Positions 42,652 to 51,008 are shown, numbered from the stretch's first letter. The stretch is DNA of 64,000 nt from Hyphomicrobiaceae bacterium (GCA_025351355.1 JANXWC010000245.1:1-64000); one strand, 5' to 3'. Numbers and translations are program-made. The notes: generated from the letters alone by a model not told the origin.

Positions 42652-43977
42652 ATGGCAGTATCGGTCTCGGGTCCCGCACGCGGCGCGCTGGCAACGGTTG
42701 CCCTCATGGCCACAGCGACGTTTGCCGACGCGCAATCGGCCCGCCGCGACGGCATCGCAGACCTGTTGAAGCAGTCCGACAGCGGCACCCAGGTGGCGCA
42801 AGCCAACCAGCCTCAGGGACGACAGGCTGCCCCCGCCACACCGCTGCTCGAGCCGAAGGACCCGCGCGAGGGCGATGTTGCCTATGAGCAGGCCCAGCGG
42901 CTGATGAAGGCCGTCGACGCCATCCTGCAGGATACCGCCAAGAACCGCGGCGAGGCGCGCAAGCTGCCGTCCAAGGACGAGTTCCTGGTTACCATGCCGT
43001 GGACCGAGACCCGGGAAGATCGGGAGCGCAAGATCCGCGATCTGATGGACAGCGTGCTCGGCGTTGTCACCGACGTGCCGGTGGTCGACGTGCAGAAAAA
43101 AATCGACGGACTGCGCAAGAACATCCGCGACCTCGACGACCGCATCGTCGGCCTGCGCGAGAAACAGTTGACCGCGCCGAAGGACGGCATGCTGCCCGGC
43201 ATCGTCAGCGATACCGTCGACAGCCTCGGCAAGGACATCGAGGATAGCAAGCGCAAGATCGATCTCAATCGCTCGGAGATTACCAAGCAGAAAACGGAAA
43301 TTGCCGAAGCGCTGCAAAGGTCTGGCGTGCAGATGGCGCCCGAGCAGATCGACATGCTGCTCGACGGCGTACTGTCGGGTGATCTCGTTCGTCTGGTCGC
43401 GGTGTTCAACTCGGCCAAGACGATCGACGCGCAATTGTCCAAGCTGATGGCGCAATCGGGCGAGAACGTCGGCGCCGCCCGCAAATATTTTGCCATGCAC
43501 GCAGCCTTGTTTGCGATGCTCGTGCACGCCCAAGACATGGCGTTGGCAAAACTCGACGGCCAATACTTGCCGAAGCTGGAGGCGATTACCAAGGATATCG
43601 CCGCCGCGCGCACCAAAACCGGCGAATTGCTGCGCGCCGAGAACCGGCCCGACCAGAAGCGCGTGCTGGAAGCCAACCGCGAAAGCCAGCGGCTGGCCGA
43701 TGAGGCCGCCAAAGGGTATCGCCGCTATCTGCTGCAGCAGCGCGAGCAGATTGCGCGTGCCCGCGCCCGCGCCACGCACGACCTGCGCATCGCTGACAAC
43801 ACCTATGAAACCGTCGAGGCCAGCTTTCAGCTACGCAACCTGATGAAGGATTCGACGCAGTCGTTCGAGGCCATCCAAAAACTCGAAGCCCCTACCTTCG
43901 AGCAGATCTTTAAGAACGAAGAACTGCGCCGAGAATTCGAAAGCCTCACCCGCAAACTTGATGCGCCCTCGTCGTAA
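42652..43977 (+). CDS. Exported coiled-coil protein of unknown function
   Basis: This is a 441-aa protein. The signal peptide (GALATVALMATATFADAQ) is followed by a short Gln/Pro-rich linker and then almost continuous amphipathic helix. Notable stretches are QKKIDGLRKNIRDLDDRIVGLREKQL (~145-170) and DSLGKDIEDSKRKIDLNRSEITKQKTEIAEALQ (~190-225), and a long Arg-rich helix near 345-385 (LQQREQIARARARATHDLRIA). There are no Cys residues and no catalytic motifs I can name. A GGAGGG site seven bases before the ATG at 42652 supports that start over 42637. It is probably a periplasmic structural or scaffold protein; no family is recognised. Confidence 0.75.
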   Translation: MAVSVSGPARGALATVALMATATFADAQSARRDGIADLLKQSDSGTQVAQANQPQGRQAAPATPLLEPKDPREGDVAYEQAQRLMKAVDAILQDTAKNRGEARKLPSKDEFLVTMPWTETREDRERKIRDLMDSVLGVVTDVPVVDVQKKIDGLRKNIRDLDDRIVGLREKQLTAPKDGMLPGIVSDTVDSLGKDIEDSKRKIDLNRSEITKQKTEIAEALQRSGVQMAPEQIDMLLDGVLSGDLVRLVAVFNSAKTIDAQLSKLMAQSGENVGAARKYFAMHAALFAMLVHAQDMALAKLDGQYLPKLEAITKDIAAARTKTGELLRAENRPDQKRVLEANRESQRLADEAAKGYRRYLLQQREQIARARARATHDLRIADNTYETVEASFQLRNLMKDSTQSFEAIQKLEAPTFEQIFKNEELRREFESLTRKLDAPSS

Positions 43978-44057
43978 TGCTTTGCGGCACACCTTTACCG
44001 CATCGCCACGCAGGTCGATGTGAGGCGAGGCCACAGAATTTTCCGCGCACTTTGTAC

Positions 44058-44072
44058 TTATTCTAAATATAA
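44058..44072. promoter_or_regulatory. A/T-rich dyad upstream of the NRAMP-like gene
   Basis: TTAT-TCTAAAT-ATAA is a weak 15-bp dyad in an unusually A/T-rich patch, 76 bp before the start codon. TTGTAC at 44052-44057 could serve as a -35 box. TTCTAAA resembles half of an iron-responsive Irr/Fur-type box, so metal control is possible but weakly supported. Confidence 0.2.
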
Positions 44073-44148
44073 AAGATATCAGTGGCTTAGCTGACATCCG
44101 TTTGGTATGCGTGGCCGCGAACGAGATGTGGGGTTGAGAGATCATTCG

Positions 44149-45393
44149 ATGACGGATATTGCGAGCAAGCCGCCGCTCGGCACGAGCTGGGCGCGGATGA
44201 TGGCGGTCGCCGGGCCGGGCATCGTCGTCATGCTGGCCGACACGGACGCCGGCAGCGTCATCACGGCTGCGCAGAGCGGCGCGCAATGGGGCTACAAGCT
44301 GCTGATGATGCAGCTGCTGTTGGTGCCGATCCTCTACATCGTGCAGGAATTGACGGTGCGGCTCGGCGTCGTCACCGGCAAGGGGCACGCCGAACTGATC
44401 GCGCAGCACTTCGGACGCTTCTGGGCTTGGGTTTCGGTGGTCGCCCTGATCGTGGCGTGCCTCGGCGCCATTCTCAGCGAGCTGAGTGGGTTGGCCGGCG
44501 TGGGCTCGTTGTTCGGCGTACCGAAGCTGCTGACGATGGCCCTCGCCGTACTGGCACTCATCGTCATGGCGGTCTCCGGATCTTATCTGACAGTAGAGCG
44601 GATCGCCATCGTGGTCGGCGCGTTCGAACTGCTGTTTATCTACGTGGCCTGGAAGAGTCAGCCGGCCGGCGGCGAACTGCTCAAGGGCATGGTCAACATC
44701 CCGTTGAGCGACCCGAAATATCTTTATCTCGTGTCAGCCAACATCGGCGCGGTGATCATGCCGTGGATGGTGTTCTACCAGCAGTCGTCGGTGGTCGAAA
44801 AAGGCCTGACGCGGGATGATCTACCTGCCGCCCGCTGGGACACGGCGATCGGCGCCATCGTTACGCAGTTGATTATGGCCGCGGTGTTGATCGCCACGGC
44901 TGCGACCATCGGCAAAGCCGGCGGCAACGCGCCGCTCGATACCGTCGAGCAGATTGCCGGCGCACTGACGCCATTCCTGGGCGTGTCGACCGGGCGAGTG
45001 ATTTTCGCGCTGGCAATTTCCGGATCGGCGATCGTCGCAACGATCGTGGTGACATTAACGGCGGCGCGCACGATCGGCGAAATCCTCGGCGTACCACACA
45101 CTTTAGAACGATCGCCGAAAGAAGCGAAATGGTTCTACGGCGTCTATGCGTTGACGCTGATAGCCGGTGCGCTGATCGTCAGCAGCGGCGTCGATCTCAT
45201 TGCGATCAGCGTTGGTGTGCAGGTCCTTAATGCGCTGCTGCTGCCGCTGGTGTTGGGCTTTCTGTATTTGCTCGCGCGTCGCCTGCCAGAGCCCTATCGG
45301 CTAGAAGGCTGGTACGACAAGCTGGTCGCCGTGGCGATGGGCGCTACCGCTTTGTTCGGGGTCTATTCCGCCGTTTTCGGGCTGGTCGGCTGA
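44149..45393 (+). CDS. NRAMP-family transporter with non-canonical metal site
   Basis: The 414-aa protein has about eleven spans in the NRAMP (LeuT-like) fold: AGPGIVVMLADTDAGS in helix 1, QLLLVPILYIVQELTVRLGVVTGKG in helices 2-3 with the RxGxxTGKGH-like motif, and ANIGAVIMPWMVFYQQS in helix 6. Canonical NRAMPs have DPGN in helix 1 and A-M-P-H in helix 6. Here helix 1 reads DTDAGS and helix 6 reads IMPWM, so the transition-metal-selective site is altered. Related variants include the Mg2+-transporting NRMT group, but this one differs from those too. GAGAG eight bases before the ATG at 44149 supports the start. The substrate is therefore open: Mn, Fe, Mg or another cation. Confidence 0.82.
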   Translation: MTDIASKPPLGTSWARMMAVAGPGIVVMLADTDAGSVITAAQSGAQWGYKLLMMQLLLVPILYIVQELTVRLGVVTGKGHAELIAQHFGRFWAWVSVVALIVACLGAILSELSGLAGVGSLFGVPKLLTMALAVLALIVMAVSGSYLTVERIAIVVGAFELLFIYVAWKSQPAGGELLKGMVNIPLSDPKYLYLVSANIGAVIMPWMVFYQQSSVVEKGLTRDDLPAARWDTAIGAIVTQLIMAAVLIATAATIGKAGGNAPLDTVEQIAGALTPFLGVSTGRVIFALAISGSAIVATIVVTLTAARTIGEILGVPHTLERSPKEAKWFYGVYALTLIAGALIVSSGVDLIAISVGVQVLNALLLPLVLGFLYLLARRLPEPYRLEGWYDKLVAVAMGATALFGVYSAVFGLVG

Positions 45394-45396
45394 ATT

Positions 45397-45528
45397 TTAA
45401 ATATCAACCCGTTGCAATCGGCGCAGATCGGGAAACAAGCCCATCCACACGGCGGCGATAATGATGGCCGAGAGGCCGATTGCGTCCGCCCAGGGCGGCA
45501 GCCGAGGCAGCGGTCGGAGGTGTTGCCG
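45397..45528 (-). pseudogene. Possible 3' remnant of a membrane transporter gene
   Basis: The minus strand holds a 43-codon open tail that reads RPLPRLPPWADAIGLSAIII, then a hydrophobic AAVWMGLFPDLRRLQ, then a stop at 45397. It resembles the last span and basic tail of an MFS-type transporter. An in-frame TGA lies just upstream and no start codon or longer frame continues it, so the 5' part is gone or frameshifted. The rest of the 387-nt spacer (45394-45780) shows no other gene. Evidence is only the residue pattern. Confidence 0.3.
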
Positions 45529-45780
45529 TCACCGGGCCAAAGACCGCGGTGAATGGCGAAACAGCTGACGGCGTACCTGTGCGAAAGCCCCTCGGTCGGG
45601 GCGGCGGCCAAAGAATGAAGCCGCTCCCCCTCCCGGCAACCGAAATATACCCCGGAAAGTTGCCCGTGGCCGTCTTGCACACCAGAAAGTGCCGCTCGAG
45701 GCGCGTTATGGCGGGGCAGACCGGGGATGGTGGCAACAAACCCCGCGACAGCGGGCGGGGGCCTGCGATATACCGCGGCT

Positions 45781-46953
45781 ATGAACGTTATAACCAAGAC
45801 ATCCGATCTGGCGGCACTGTGTGCGCGTCTGGCCCGCCATCCCTACGTGGCGGTCGACACCGAATTCATGCGCGAAACAACGTTCTGGCCGAAGCTGTGC
45901 CTGGTGCAGCTGGCGGGCCCTGGGGATGCGGCATGCGTCGATCCGTTGGCGCCGGAGCTCGACCTCGCGCCGTTTCATCAGCTGATGGCCGACCCCGGCG
46001 TCGTCAAAGTGTTCCACGCCGCACGGCAGGACGTGGAAATCGTCTATGTCATGGGCAAGATCATCCCGCATCCGCTGTTCGACACGCAGGTGGCGGCGAT
46101 GGTGTGCGGTTTCGGCGAGAGCATCTCCTATGTAAATCTCGTCAAGCAGCTGACCAACGCCGACATCGACAAGACCTCGCGTTTTACCGACTGGGCGCGC
46201 CGACCGCTGTCGGACAAACAACTGGAATATGCGCTCGGCGACGTGACCCACCTCTGCGAAATCTATCTCAAGCTGCAGGCCGAATTGGAGGCGACCGGGC
46301 GCGCGCACTGGCTCGAACAGGAGATGGCCGTACTCGAAGATCCGGCCAGCTACGAGACCAAGCCGGAAGACAGCTGGAAGCGGTTGAAAGCGCGTGTCAA
46401 AGGCCGCAAGGGCCTGGCTGTGCTGATCGAATTGGCGGCGTGGCGCGAGCGGGCGGCGCAAGCGCAGGACGTGCCGCGCAGCCGCATCCTGCGCGACGAG
46501 CAACTGTACGATATCGCCAACCACATGCCGACCAAGGTCGAGCAGCTTGCCGAGATGCGAACGCTATCGACGGGGTTTGCGCGCTCGGGCCGGGCGCGGG
46601 AAATCATCGACTGCGTTACTGCCGGTTTGGCGCGTGACCTGAAGACGTTGCCGGCGCAGGAGCAAGGGGTGATCGTGCCGCCCGATAAGATAGCTCTGGT
46701 AGAGTTACTACGCGTTCTGCTGAAGGCGTCAGCGGCGCGCAATCGGGTGGCGCCGCGGCTGATTGCGGACACCGAGGACATCGAACGGCTGGCGACCGAA
46801 AAGGCACCGAATGTGCCGGCGTTGAAAGGCTGGCGGCGCGAACTTTTCGGCGAAGACGCGCTGCGGCTCAAGACGGGCGAACTGGCGATTTCGGTTGAAA
46901 AAGGCCAGGTGGTTACCGTTCCGATAGCGCCGCGCACCGGAGCGTCTGAATAA
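45781..46953 (+). CDS. rnd: Ribonuclease D
   Basis: The 390-aa 3'-5' exoribonuclease is involved in tRNA 3'-end maturation. The DEDD exonuclease domain is at residues ~5-190: YVAVDTEFMRE (D26, E28), VFHAARQDVEIVY (Asp of motif II) and YALGDVTHLCEIY (Tyr-Asp of motif III). The HRDC domain lies at ~210-290 (GLAVLIELAAWRERAAQAQDVPRSRILRDEQLYDIA) and the C-terminal repeat region follows. Frame extension to 45727 is discounted because the ATG at 45781 gives the family N-terminus (MNVITKTSDLAALCARL). Length and motifs are normal. Confidence 0.95.
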   Translation: MNVITKTSDLAALCARLARHPYVAVDTEFMRETTFWPKLCLVQLAGPGDAACVDPLAPELDLAPFHQLMADPGVVKVFHAARQDVEIVYVMGKIIPHPLFDTQVAAMVCGFGESISYVNLVKQLTNADIDKTSRFTDWARRPLSDKQLEYALGDVTHLCEIYLKLQAELEATGRAHWLEQEMAVLEDPASYETKPEDSWKRLKARVKGRKGLAVLIELAAWRERAAQAQDVPRSRILRDEQLYDIANHMPTKVEQLAEMRTLSTGFARSGRAREIIDCVTAGLARDLKTLPAQEQGVIVPPDKIALVELLRVLLKASAARNRVAPRLIADTEDIERLATEKAPNVPALKGWRRELFGEDALRLKTGELAISVEKGQVVTVPIAPRTGASE

Positions 46954-47080
46954 AGCAACTTTCTCGCGCGACGGAAAACACCGCTTACGGTCGTCTTCCC
47001 GCTGCAGTTGCCCTACAACATACGGTCAAGCGTGGGTATCAGACAACGTGCCCGGTCGCTTTTTTCGCAAGGAAACTTCC

Positions 47081-47824
47081 ATGAAGTCTGCCCAACGCCT
47101 TGACCTCATCTCCCGAATTTTTGGCAGCGGCGTATTGGCCGTCGCGGGTTTCGCCGCCGTTTCGGCGGCGTTTGCAGCACAACCTGAAGGTGGCGCACTT
47201 TCCCTATGTGCGCGCGACCTCGCCCAATTATGCGCCGGCGTTGAAGCGGGCAATGGTAAAAAGGTCGCGTGCCTGCAAGCCCATCAATCCCAGCTCTCGC
47301 CGGACTGCGATAGCACCGTCAAACAACGCCTCGAAGCTCGCGAGCGAAACGCGGCAGGCACGCAGATGGCGCAAGCGCCAGCCGCTCCGCCACAAGCCGG
47401 TGGCGTGACGCCACCTTCTGCCGCACCGCCGGCTGCCGCCAGTGGCATCAAGGGCGCCAAGGTCGGGCGCTTGAACAAGAAAGCCTGTCGGGCGGAACTC
47501 GCGACACTTTGCTCGACCGTTTCGAGCGGGCGTACCAAATGCTTGATCGCGAACCAGGGGAAGCTCGGACCGGAATGCGCTGCTGCGGTCGCTGTCGTTC
47601 AGCAGTCGCGTGAAGTCGCCAAGGCTGCCTGCGTGCTCGATGCGGCGAAATTGTGCGGCACGGCGCGTGGCGCGGCGCGGGCGCAATGCCTCAGCGATAA
47701 CAAAGCCAAGCTATCGCCGTCGTGCCTGGCCCGCATCGAGAAGCGCGACGCCAAACAAGGCATCGGCGCCGCCGCTCCAGGTACCGCCGCCCCGACGGTG
47801 CCGACTGCTCCGGCCAAGAAGTAA
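47081..47824 (+). CDS. Exported cysteine-rich repeat protein (GLG1-like repeats)
   Basis: The 247-aa protein has a signal peptide (GSGVLAVAGFAAVSAAFA) and three copies of a Cys-rich module: LCARDLAQLCAGVEAGNGKKVACLQ-to-SPDC, ACRAELATLCSTVSSGRTKCLI-to-GPEC and ACVLDAAKLCGTARGAARAQCLS-to-SPSC. Each has the four-Cys C-x(6-8)-C-x(10-14)-C-x(10-12)-C spacing of the Golgi GLG1/Cys-rich FGF receptor repeat. Pro/Ala linkers separate the first module from the others and form the tail. Such proteins occur in Hyphomicrobiales with no assigned role. They are probably periplasmic and disulfide-bonded. AAGGAAA precedes the ATG at 47081. Confidence 0.88.
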   Translation: MKSAQRLDLISRIFGSGVLAVAGFAAVSAAFAAQPEGGALSLCARDLAQLCAGVEAGNGKKVACLQAHQSQLSPDCDSTVKQRLEARERNAAGTQMAQAPAAPPQAGGVTPPSAAPPAAASGIKGAKVGRLNKKACRAELATLCSTVSSGRTKCLIANQGKLGPECAAAVAVVQQSREVAKAACVLDAAKLCGTARGAARAQCLSDNKAKLSPSCLARIEKRDAKQGIGAAAPGTAAPTVPTAPAKK

Positions 47825-47891
47825 TCCCACTGCCCCTTGAAACCCGGCGGCGTCGAACGATCACCATGTATCGGTGACGCCGTCGTCGTCC

Positions 47892-48020
47892 TAGGGTCGT
47901 TCCGGTTTTAGTTGAATCACGGAACGATCCTAATCCTTTGTTTTGTCGTGCTTCTTATCGGGAAAACCGCGCACACCCCGGATCTTCGTCCGGGGCATGC
48001 TTTTCCCGGAAGCACTCTAA
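47892..48020. repeat. Dispersed intergenic repeat, copy 2 (129 bp)
   Basis: It shares its start (TAGGGTCGTTCCG), core (TTTGTTTTGTCGTGCTTCTT) and end (GGAAGCACTCTAA) with copy 1 at 30272-30376. An extra ~24 bp forming a CCCCGGA-TCTTCG-TCCGGGG hairpin lies before the end. Its last four bases overlap the stop codon of the minus-strand ThpR gene. Confidence 0.8.
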
Positions 48021-48553
48021 TCGCCAAGGGCGACTGCGGTTTCCAGCGCATAGGGCCCACCGCCGCGGCCGGGTCGTGACGACAGCAAAACGAAGCGATC
48101 TGCCGTGAACGCGTGCAAGCGAAGTGCACCGGTCTCGGCAAGAAAGCGCGCCAACAGCGACGGGCGCGCGTGGCGCACGCGGGCCAGAGTCACGTGCGGC
48201 TTGAACGCATGATCGGGGGCATCCAGGCCGACTAACCGCGCCACGCGCTCGTGCGTTTTCTGTAACGCGAAGAGCGCCGGTGTTGGCTTGACGGCGGCAT
48301 AGACAACGGTTTCGCTCTGCCCGCCGAAGGACCCGGTACCGGCGATTTCGATCGGAACCGGGTCGGCAACAATGGCCTGCAGGTGGCCGGCAATGTCGTC
48401 GGCAATCGCGTCGGTCACGTCACCGAAGAATCGCAAAGTCAGGTGCAGGTTCTCGGCGGTCATCCACCGTGCGCCACCCATCTCGCCGCGTAACATCGAC
48501 AAGTGCGTACGCGCCATGTCGGGCAATTCGAGTGCTGAGAAAAGGCGAGGCAT
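48017..48553 (-). CDS. thpR: RNA 2',3'-cyclic phosphodiesterase (2'-5' RNA ligase family)
   Basis: The 178-aa two-histidine phosphoesterase has HLTL at H37 and HVTL at H120, which form the catalytic pair. It opens with PRLFSALELP, the family's 'R-L-F-x-A-x-x-x-P' start, and has RFFGDV and FKPHVTLARV. It hydrolyses 2',3'-cyclic phosphate ends of RNA to 2'-phosphates. The stop codon, TAG at 48017-48019, lies inside the terminal CTCTAA of the dispersed repeat, so insertion of that repeat may have set the present C-terminus (AVALGD). It is followed upstream by the TesA-like gene on the same strand, 49 nt away. Confidence 0.94.
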   Translation of the reverse strand: MPRLFSALELPDMARTHLSMLRGEMGGARWMTAENLHLTLRFFGDVTDAIADDIAGHLQAIVADPVPIEIAGTGSFGGQSETVVYAAVKPTPALFALQKTHERVARLVGLDAPDHAFKPHVTLARVRHARPSLLARFLAETGALRLHAFTADRFVLLSSRPGRGGGPYALETAVALGD

Positions 48554-48602
48554 GGCGGTCTCCCAAATGGCGCCTTAGAATTTACCGCGTGTGCTCTTAC
48601 CT

Positions 48603-49421
48603 TTACCCTTTCGCCGCGGCGAGCCGACGCGCCTTGACGCGCGCAACCAGTTCCTCCGCCTTGGGCAGGATGCCGCCGACGATGGCCTCTACGCCGCGGG
48701 CGTTGGGATGCAATCCGTCGGCCAAGCTGAGTTTCGGTTTCATGCCCGTCTTGTCGAGAAAAAATGGATACAACAGCAACCCGTAACGGTTGGCCAGATC
48801 GGGAAAGATGCCATCGAATGCCATCGTGTAGGTGTCGCCGAGCGAGCGGGGCGCCAGCATGCCGGCCAACAGAATATCGGCCTTCTGCGCCTGCAAGGCC
48901 ACGATAATCGCCTCCAGATTGCGCCGCGTCACAGCCGGATCGAGACCACGTAAGGCATCGTTGCCGCCGAATTCCAAGATGACGGCGTCGGCGTCCGGGG
49001 GAACGGCCCAATTGATACGCTCGCGCCCGGCCGACGTCGTGTCGCCCGACACGCCTGCGTTGACCATCTCGACGTTGTACCCGCGCGCCACCAACGCCTT
49101 GCCGAGCACAACCGGGAATGCCTCGTTGGGCGCCAGCAGATAGCCCGCGGTGAGGCTATCGCCGAAGGCGACAATCTTGATAGGCTTATCGGACGAACCT
49201 GGCGCCGCCGATTGGGCCGATGCGCCAGGCACCGTCAATGCCGTGAGCATGCAGCCGACCGCGAGCAGCGCGCCTGCAATACCCCCGCGCCAAGCCGACG
49301 CGCGCGTGATTGCGGCATTGACGGCCCGCCGCCACGCCCCCATGTGCAACGCACTGCTGCCGCAAAGCCGTTGCACTGCAGCATCCGCCGTGGTTCGTCC
49401 GCGTAGTCTTGTCCGCATCAT
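48603..49421 (-). CDS. TesA-like arylesterase / lysophospholipase (SGNH hydrolase)
   Basis: This 272-aa exported SGNH hydrolase has block I FGDSLTAGY (nucleophile Ser), block III GGNDALRG (oxyanion Asn) and block V DGLHPNARG (catalytic Asp and His). A long N-terminal extension (~45 residues) precedes a hydrophobic signal segment (GIAGALLAVGCMLTALTVPGASAQ). The true start could be the ATG at 49343, but AGGTAG before the ATG pair at 49421 supports the longer form. Enzymes of this group hydrolyse acyl esters and thioesters in the periplasm. The gene is divergent from a YbbA-like ATPase gene, the conserved tesA-ybbA arrangement. Confidence 0.92.
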   Translation of the reverse strand: MMRTRLRGRTTADAAVQRLCGSSALHMGAWRRAVNAAITRASAWRGGIAGALLAVGCMLTALTVPGASAQSAAPGSSDKPIKIVAFGDSLTAGYLLAPNEAFPVVLGKALVARGYNVEMVNAGVSGDTTSAGRERINWAVPPDADAVILEFGGNDALRGLDPAVTRRNLEAIIVALQAQKADILLAGMLAPRSLGDTYTMAFDGIFPDLANRYGLLLYPFFLDKTGMKPKLSLADGLHPNARGVEAIVGGILPKAEELVARVKARRLAAAKG

Positions 49422-49521
49422 CTACCTGCGTCTCCGTCTAACCGCGTCATTCGGGCCTGCTGCAACCGGTCCAGCTACAAACATCAGCGCGGCCAAAGCA
49501 TGGCCGGGGATTTGTCCGATC

Positions 49522-50274
49522 ATGAGCCTCGTCACGTCAATGCCGCATATGGGTTCTCGCAATGCCGACGCCAAGCCTGACGGGCGAAACGTCGTCGAAC
49601 TCCGGGATGTCGGCCTGACGCTGGACAGCCGCGCCGGGGCTGTGGAAATACTGAAGTCGGTAAGCTTTTCGATTGCGCGCGCCACGTCCGTCGCCATCGT
49701 CGGTCCATCTGGATCGGGCAAGACGTCGTTGCTGATGATCATGGCCGGACTTGAGCGGGCCAGCCGCGGCGGCGTGCATGTGGTCGGTCACGACTTCTCG
49801 GCGTTGAGCGAGGATCGGCTGGCGTTGGTGCGCGGGCGCGACATCGGCATCGTGTTCCAGTCCTTTCATCTCGTGCCGACGATGACCGCACTCGAAAACG
49901 TCGCGCTGCCGCTGGAACTCGCCGACCGCGCCGATGCCTTTGTGGTCGCCGCCGAACGGCTGGCGGAAGTGGGGCTTGCCGTGCGTGCCGAACATTTCCC
50001 AGCGCAACTTTCCGGCGGCGAGCAGCAGCGCGTCGCACTCGCCCGGGCGCTGGCGCCGAAGCCCAAAATTTTGTTCGCCGACGAGCCGACCGGCAATCTC
50101 GATGCCGCAACCGGCACGCAGGTAACCGAACTGCTGTTCGAGCTGCATCGGCAGAGCGGCACCACGCTCATTCTCGTAACGCACGACCTGGGCTTGGCGC
50201 GGCGCTGCGAGCGGATCATTCGCATGAGCGACGGTCGCGTCGCCGATGACGCGCTGAGCAGCGCGCCCGCCTGA
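49522..50274 (+). CDS. YbbA-like ABC transporter ATPase (LolD/MacB type)
   Basis: This 250-aa ABC ATPase has Walker A GPSGSGKTS, Q-loop VFQSFHLVPT, signature LSGGEQQR, Walker B ILFADEPTGNLD and H-loop VTHDL. The FxLVPTMTALENVALPLEL wording is that of the MacB/LolD/YbbA class, which works with FtsX-like permeases to extract lipids or peptides from the membrane. YbbA normally has its large permease (YbbP) gene immediately downstream. Here a DUF4287 gene on the other strand follows, so the ATPase is without its partner at this locus. The ATG at 49522 follows a long upstream open frame that overlaps the tesA promoter. Confidence 0.9.
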   Translation: MSLVTSMPHMGSRNADAKPDGRNVVELRDVGLTLDSRAGAVEILKSVSFSIARATSVAIVGPSGSGKTSLLMIMAGLERASRGGVHVVGHDFSALSEDRLALVRGRDIGIVFQSFHLVPTMTALENVALPLELADRADAFVVAAERLAEVGLAVRAEHFPAQLSGGEQQRVALARALAPKPKILFADEPTGNLDAATGTQVTELLFELHRQSGTTLILVTHDLGLARRCERIIRMSDGRVADDALSSAPA

Positions 50275-50344
50275 TGGTGGGTGTGAATTAACTTCGGCAT
50301 CGGGCCGAAAAATGCGATATCGCGAGCAGGTCGCCCGCGGACGT

Positions 50345-50575
50345 TCAAGCGTCGTCTTCCTTCTTCGATCCCTTGAGTAGCGCCATGATTGCGACGGCAT
50401 GGCCGTGCCCAAGCCCGAATGTTGCTTTCAGGTCGGCAATAATTGCCGCTGGCTTTACCCCTGGTGCCAAGGTAGGTCCCACCGTCCAGCCCTTTTTTGC
50501 CGCATAATTGCGAAAGTCAGCTGGGGTCTTACCTGTCTTCGTTTTGATCGCGTCCAGATACCCCTGAAACGACAT
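50345..50575 (-). CDS. DUF4287 domain-containing protein
   Basis: This 76-aa protein starts MSFQGYLDAIKTKTGKTPADF, which is the family's hallmark, followed by KKGWTVGPTLAPGVKPAAIIADLKATFGLGHGHAVAIMALLKG. It matches a DUF4287 domain from end to end, with the conserved GLGHGHAVA near the C-terminus. The frame is open upstream to 50722 but crosses into the DoxX gene, and GAGGAT upstream of the ATG at 50575 fixes the start. It is a small cytosolic protein with no established function. It is cotranscribed with the DoxX-like gene ending 13 nt upstream. Confidence 0.9.
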   Translation of the reverse strand: MSFQGYLDAIKTKTGKTPADFRNYAAKKGWTVGPTLAPGVKPAAIIADLKATFGLGHGHAVAIMALLKGSKKEDDA

Positions 50576-50588
50576 GATCCTCGGCTCC

Positions 50589-51008
50589 CTAGACAAATAG
50601 GACACGGACGCGCGGATCGCGCAGCCAAAGACCCAACCAGACAACGACGCCGATATACACGCCGACCAGCGTGAATGATGCGAGTGGGCTACCCACTCGA
50701 AAGTGAGCCGCCACCGCACCACCCAAATATCCCGTCAGAAGGATCGCACCGAGCACTGACGTACGCGGCCAAGCATAGAGCGCCGTGCAAACGGCAAGAA
50801 TGACACCTAGCTGTCGATGAAAGGCAGGATCGGCGGGCAGGCCGAGCGGCGGGCTGTTGGCGATCATCAACTCGGGTACAAAGAGCATTCCGGTGGCGTC
50901 CACCGCCAATGCCAGGATTGCGAGACCACTGAGTGCACGTCCGGCCCAGACTAAGAGTGTTGGTCGAGGTGGAATGCCACGGGCATTCTCATCTGCCGCT
51001 GCCGCCAT
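50589..51008 (-). CDS. DoxX-like membrane protein
   Basis: The 139-aa protein has four membrane helices (LSGLAILALAVDATGMLF, LGVILAVCTALYAW, VLGAILLTGYLGGAVAAHFR, LVGVYIGVVVWLGLWLR). The segment ILLTGYLGGAVAAHFRVGSP and the terminal WLRDPRVR are typical of DoxX/DUF4345-type small membrane proteins. Such proteins are often encoded with small cytosolic partners, as here with DUF4287. The biochemical role is unclear; some DoxX relatives take part in sulfur or quinone redox reactions. It starts with ATG and a short soluble N-terminus. Confidence 0.85.
   Translation of the reverse strand: MAAAADENARGIPPRPTLLVWAGRALSGLAILALAVDATGMLFVPELMIANSPPLGLPADPAFHRQLGVILAVCTALYAWPRTSVLGAILLTGYLGGAVAAHFRVGSPLASFTLVGVYIGVVVWLGLWLRDPRVRVLFV

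Noticed and set aside
45480-46637. 385-codon plus-strand frame overlapping rnd
   Set aside because: Out of frame with RNase D, Arg/Gly-rich, no motif, and no start site support.
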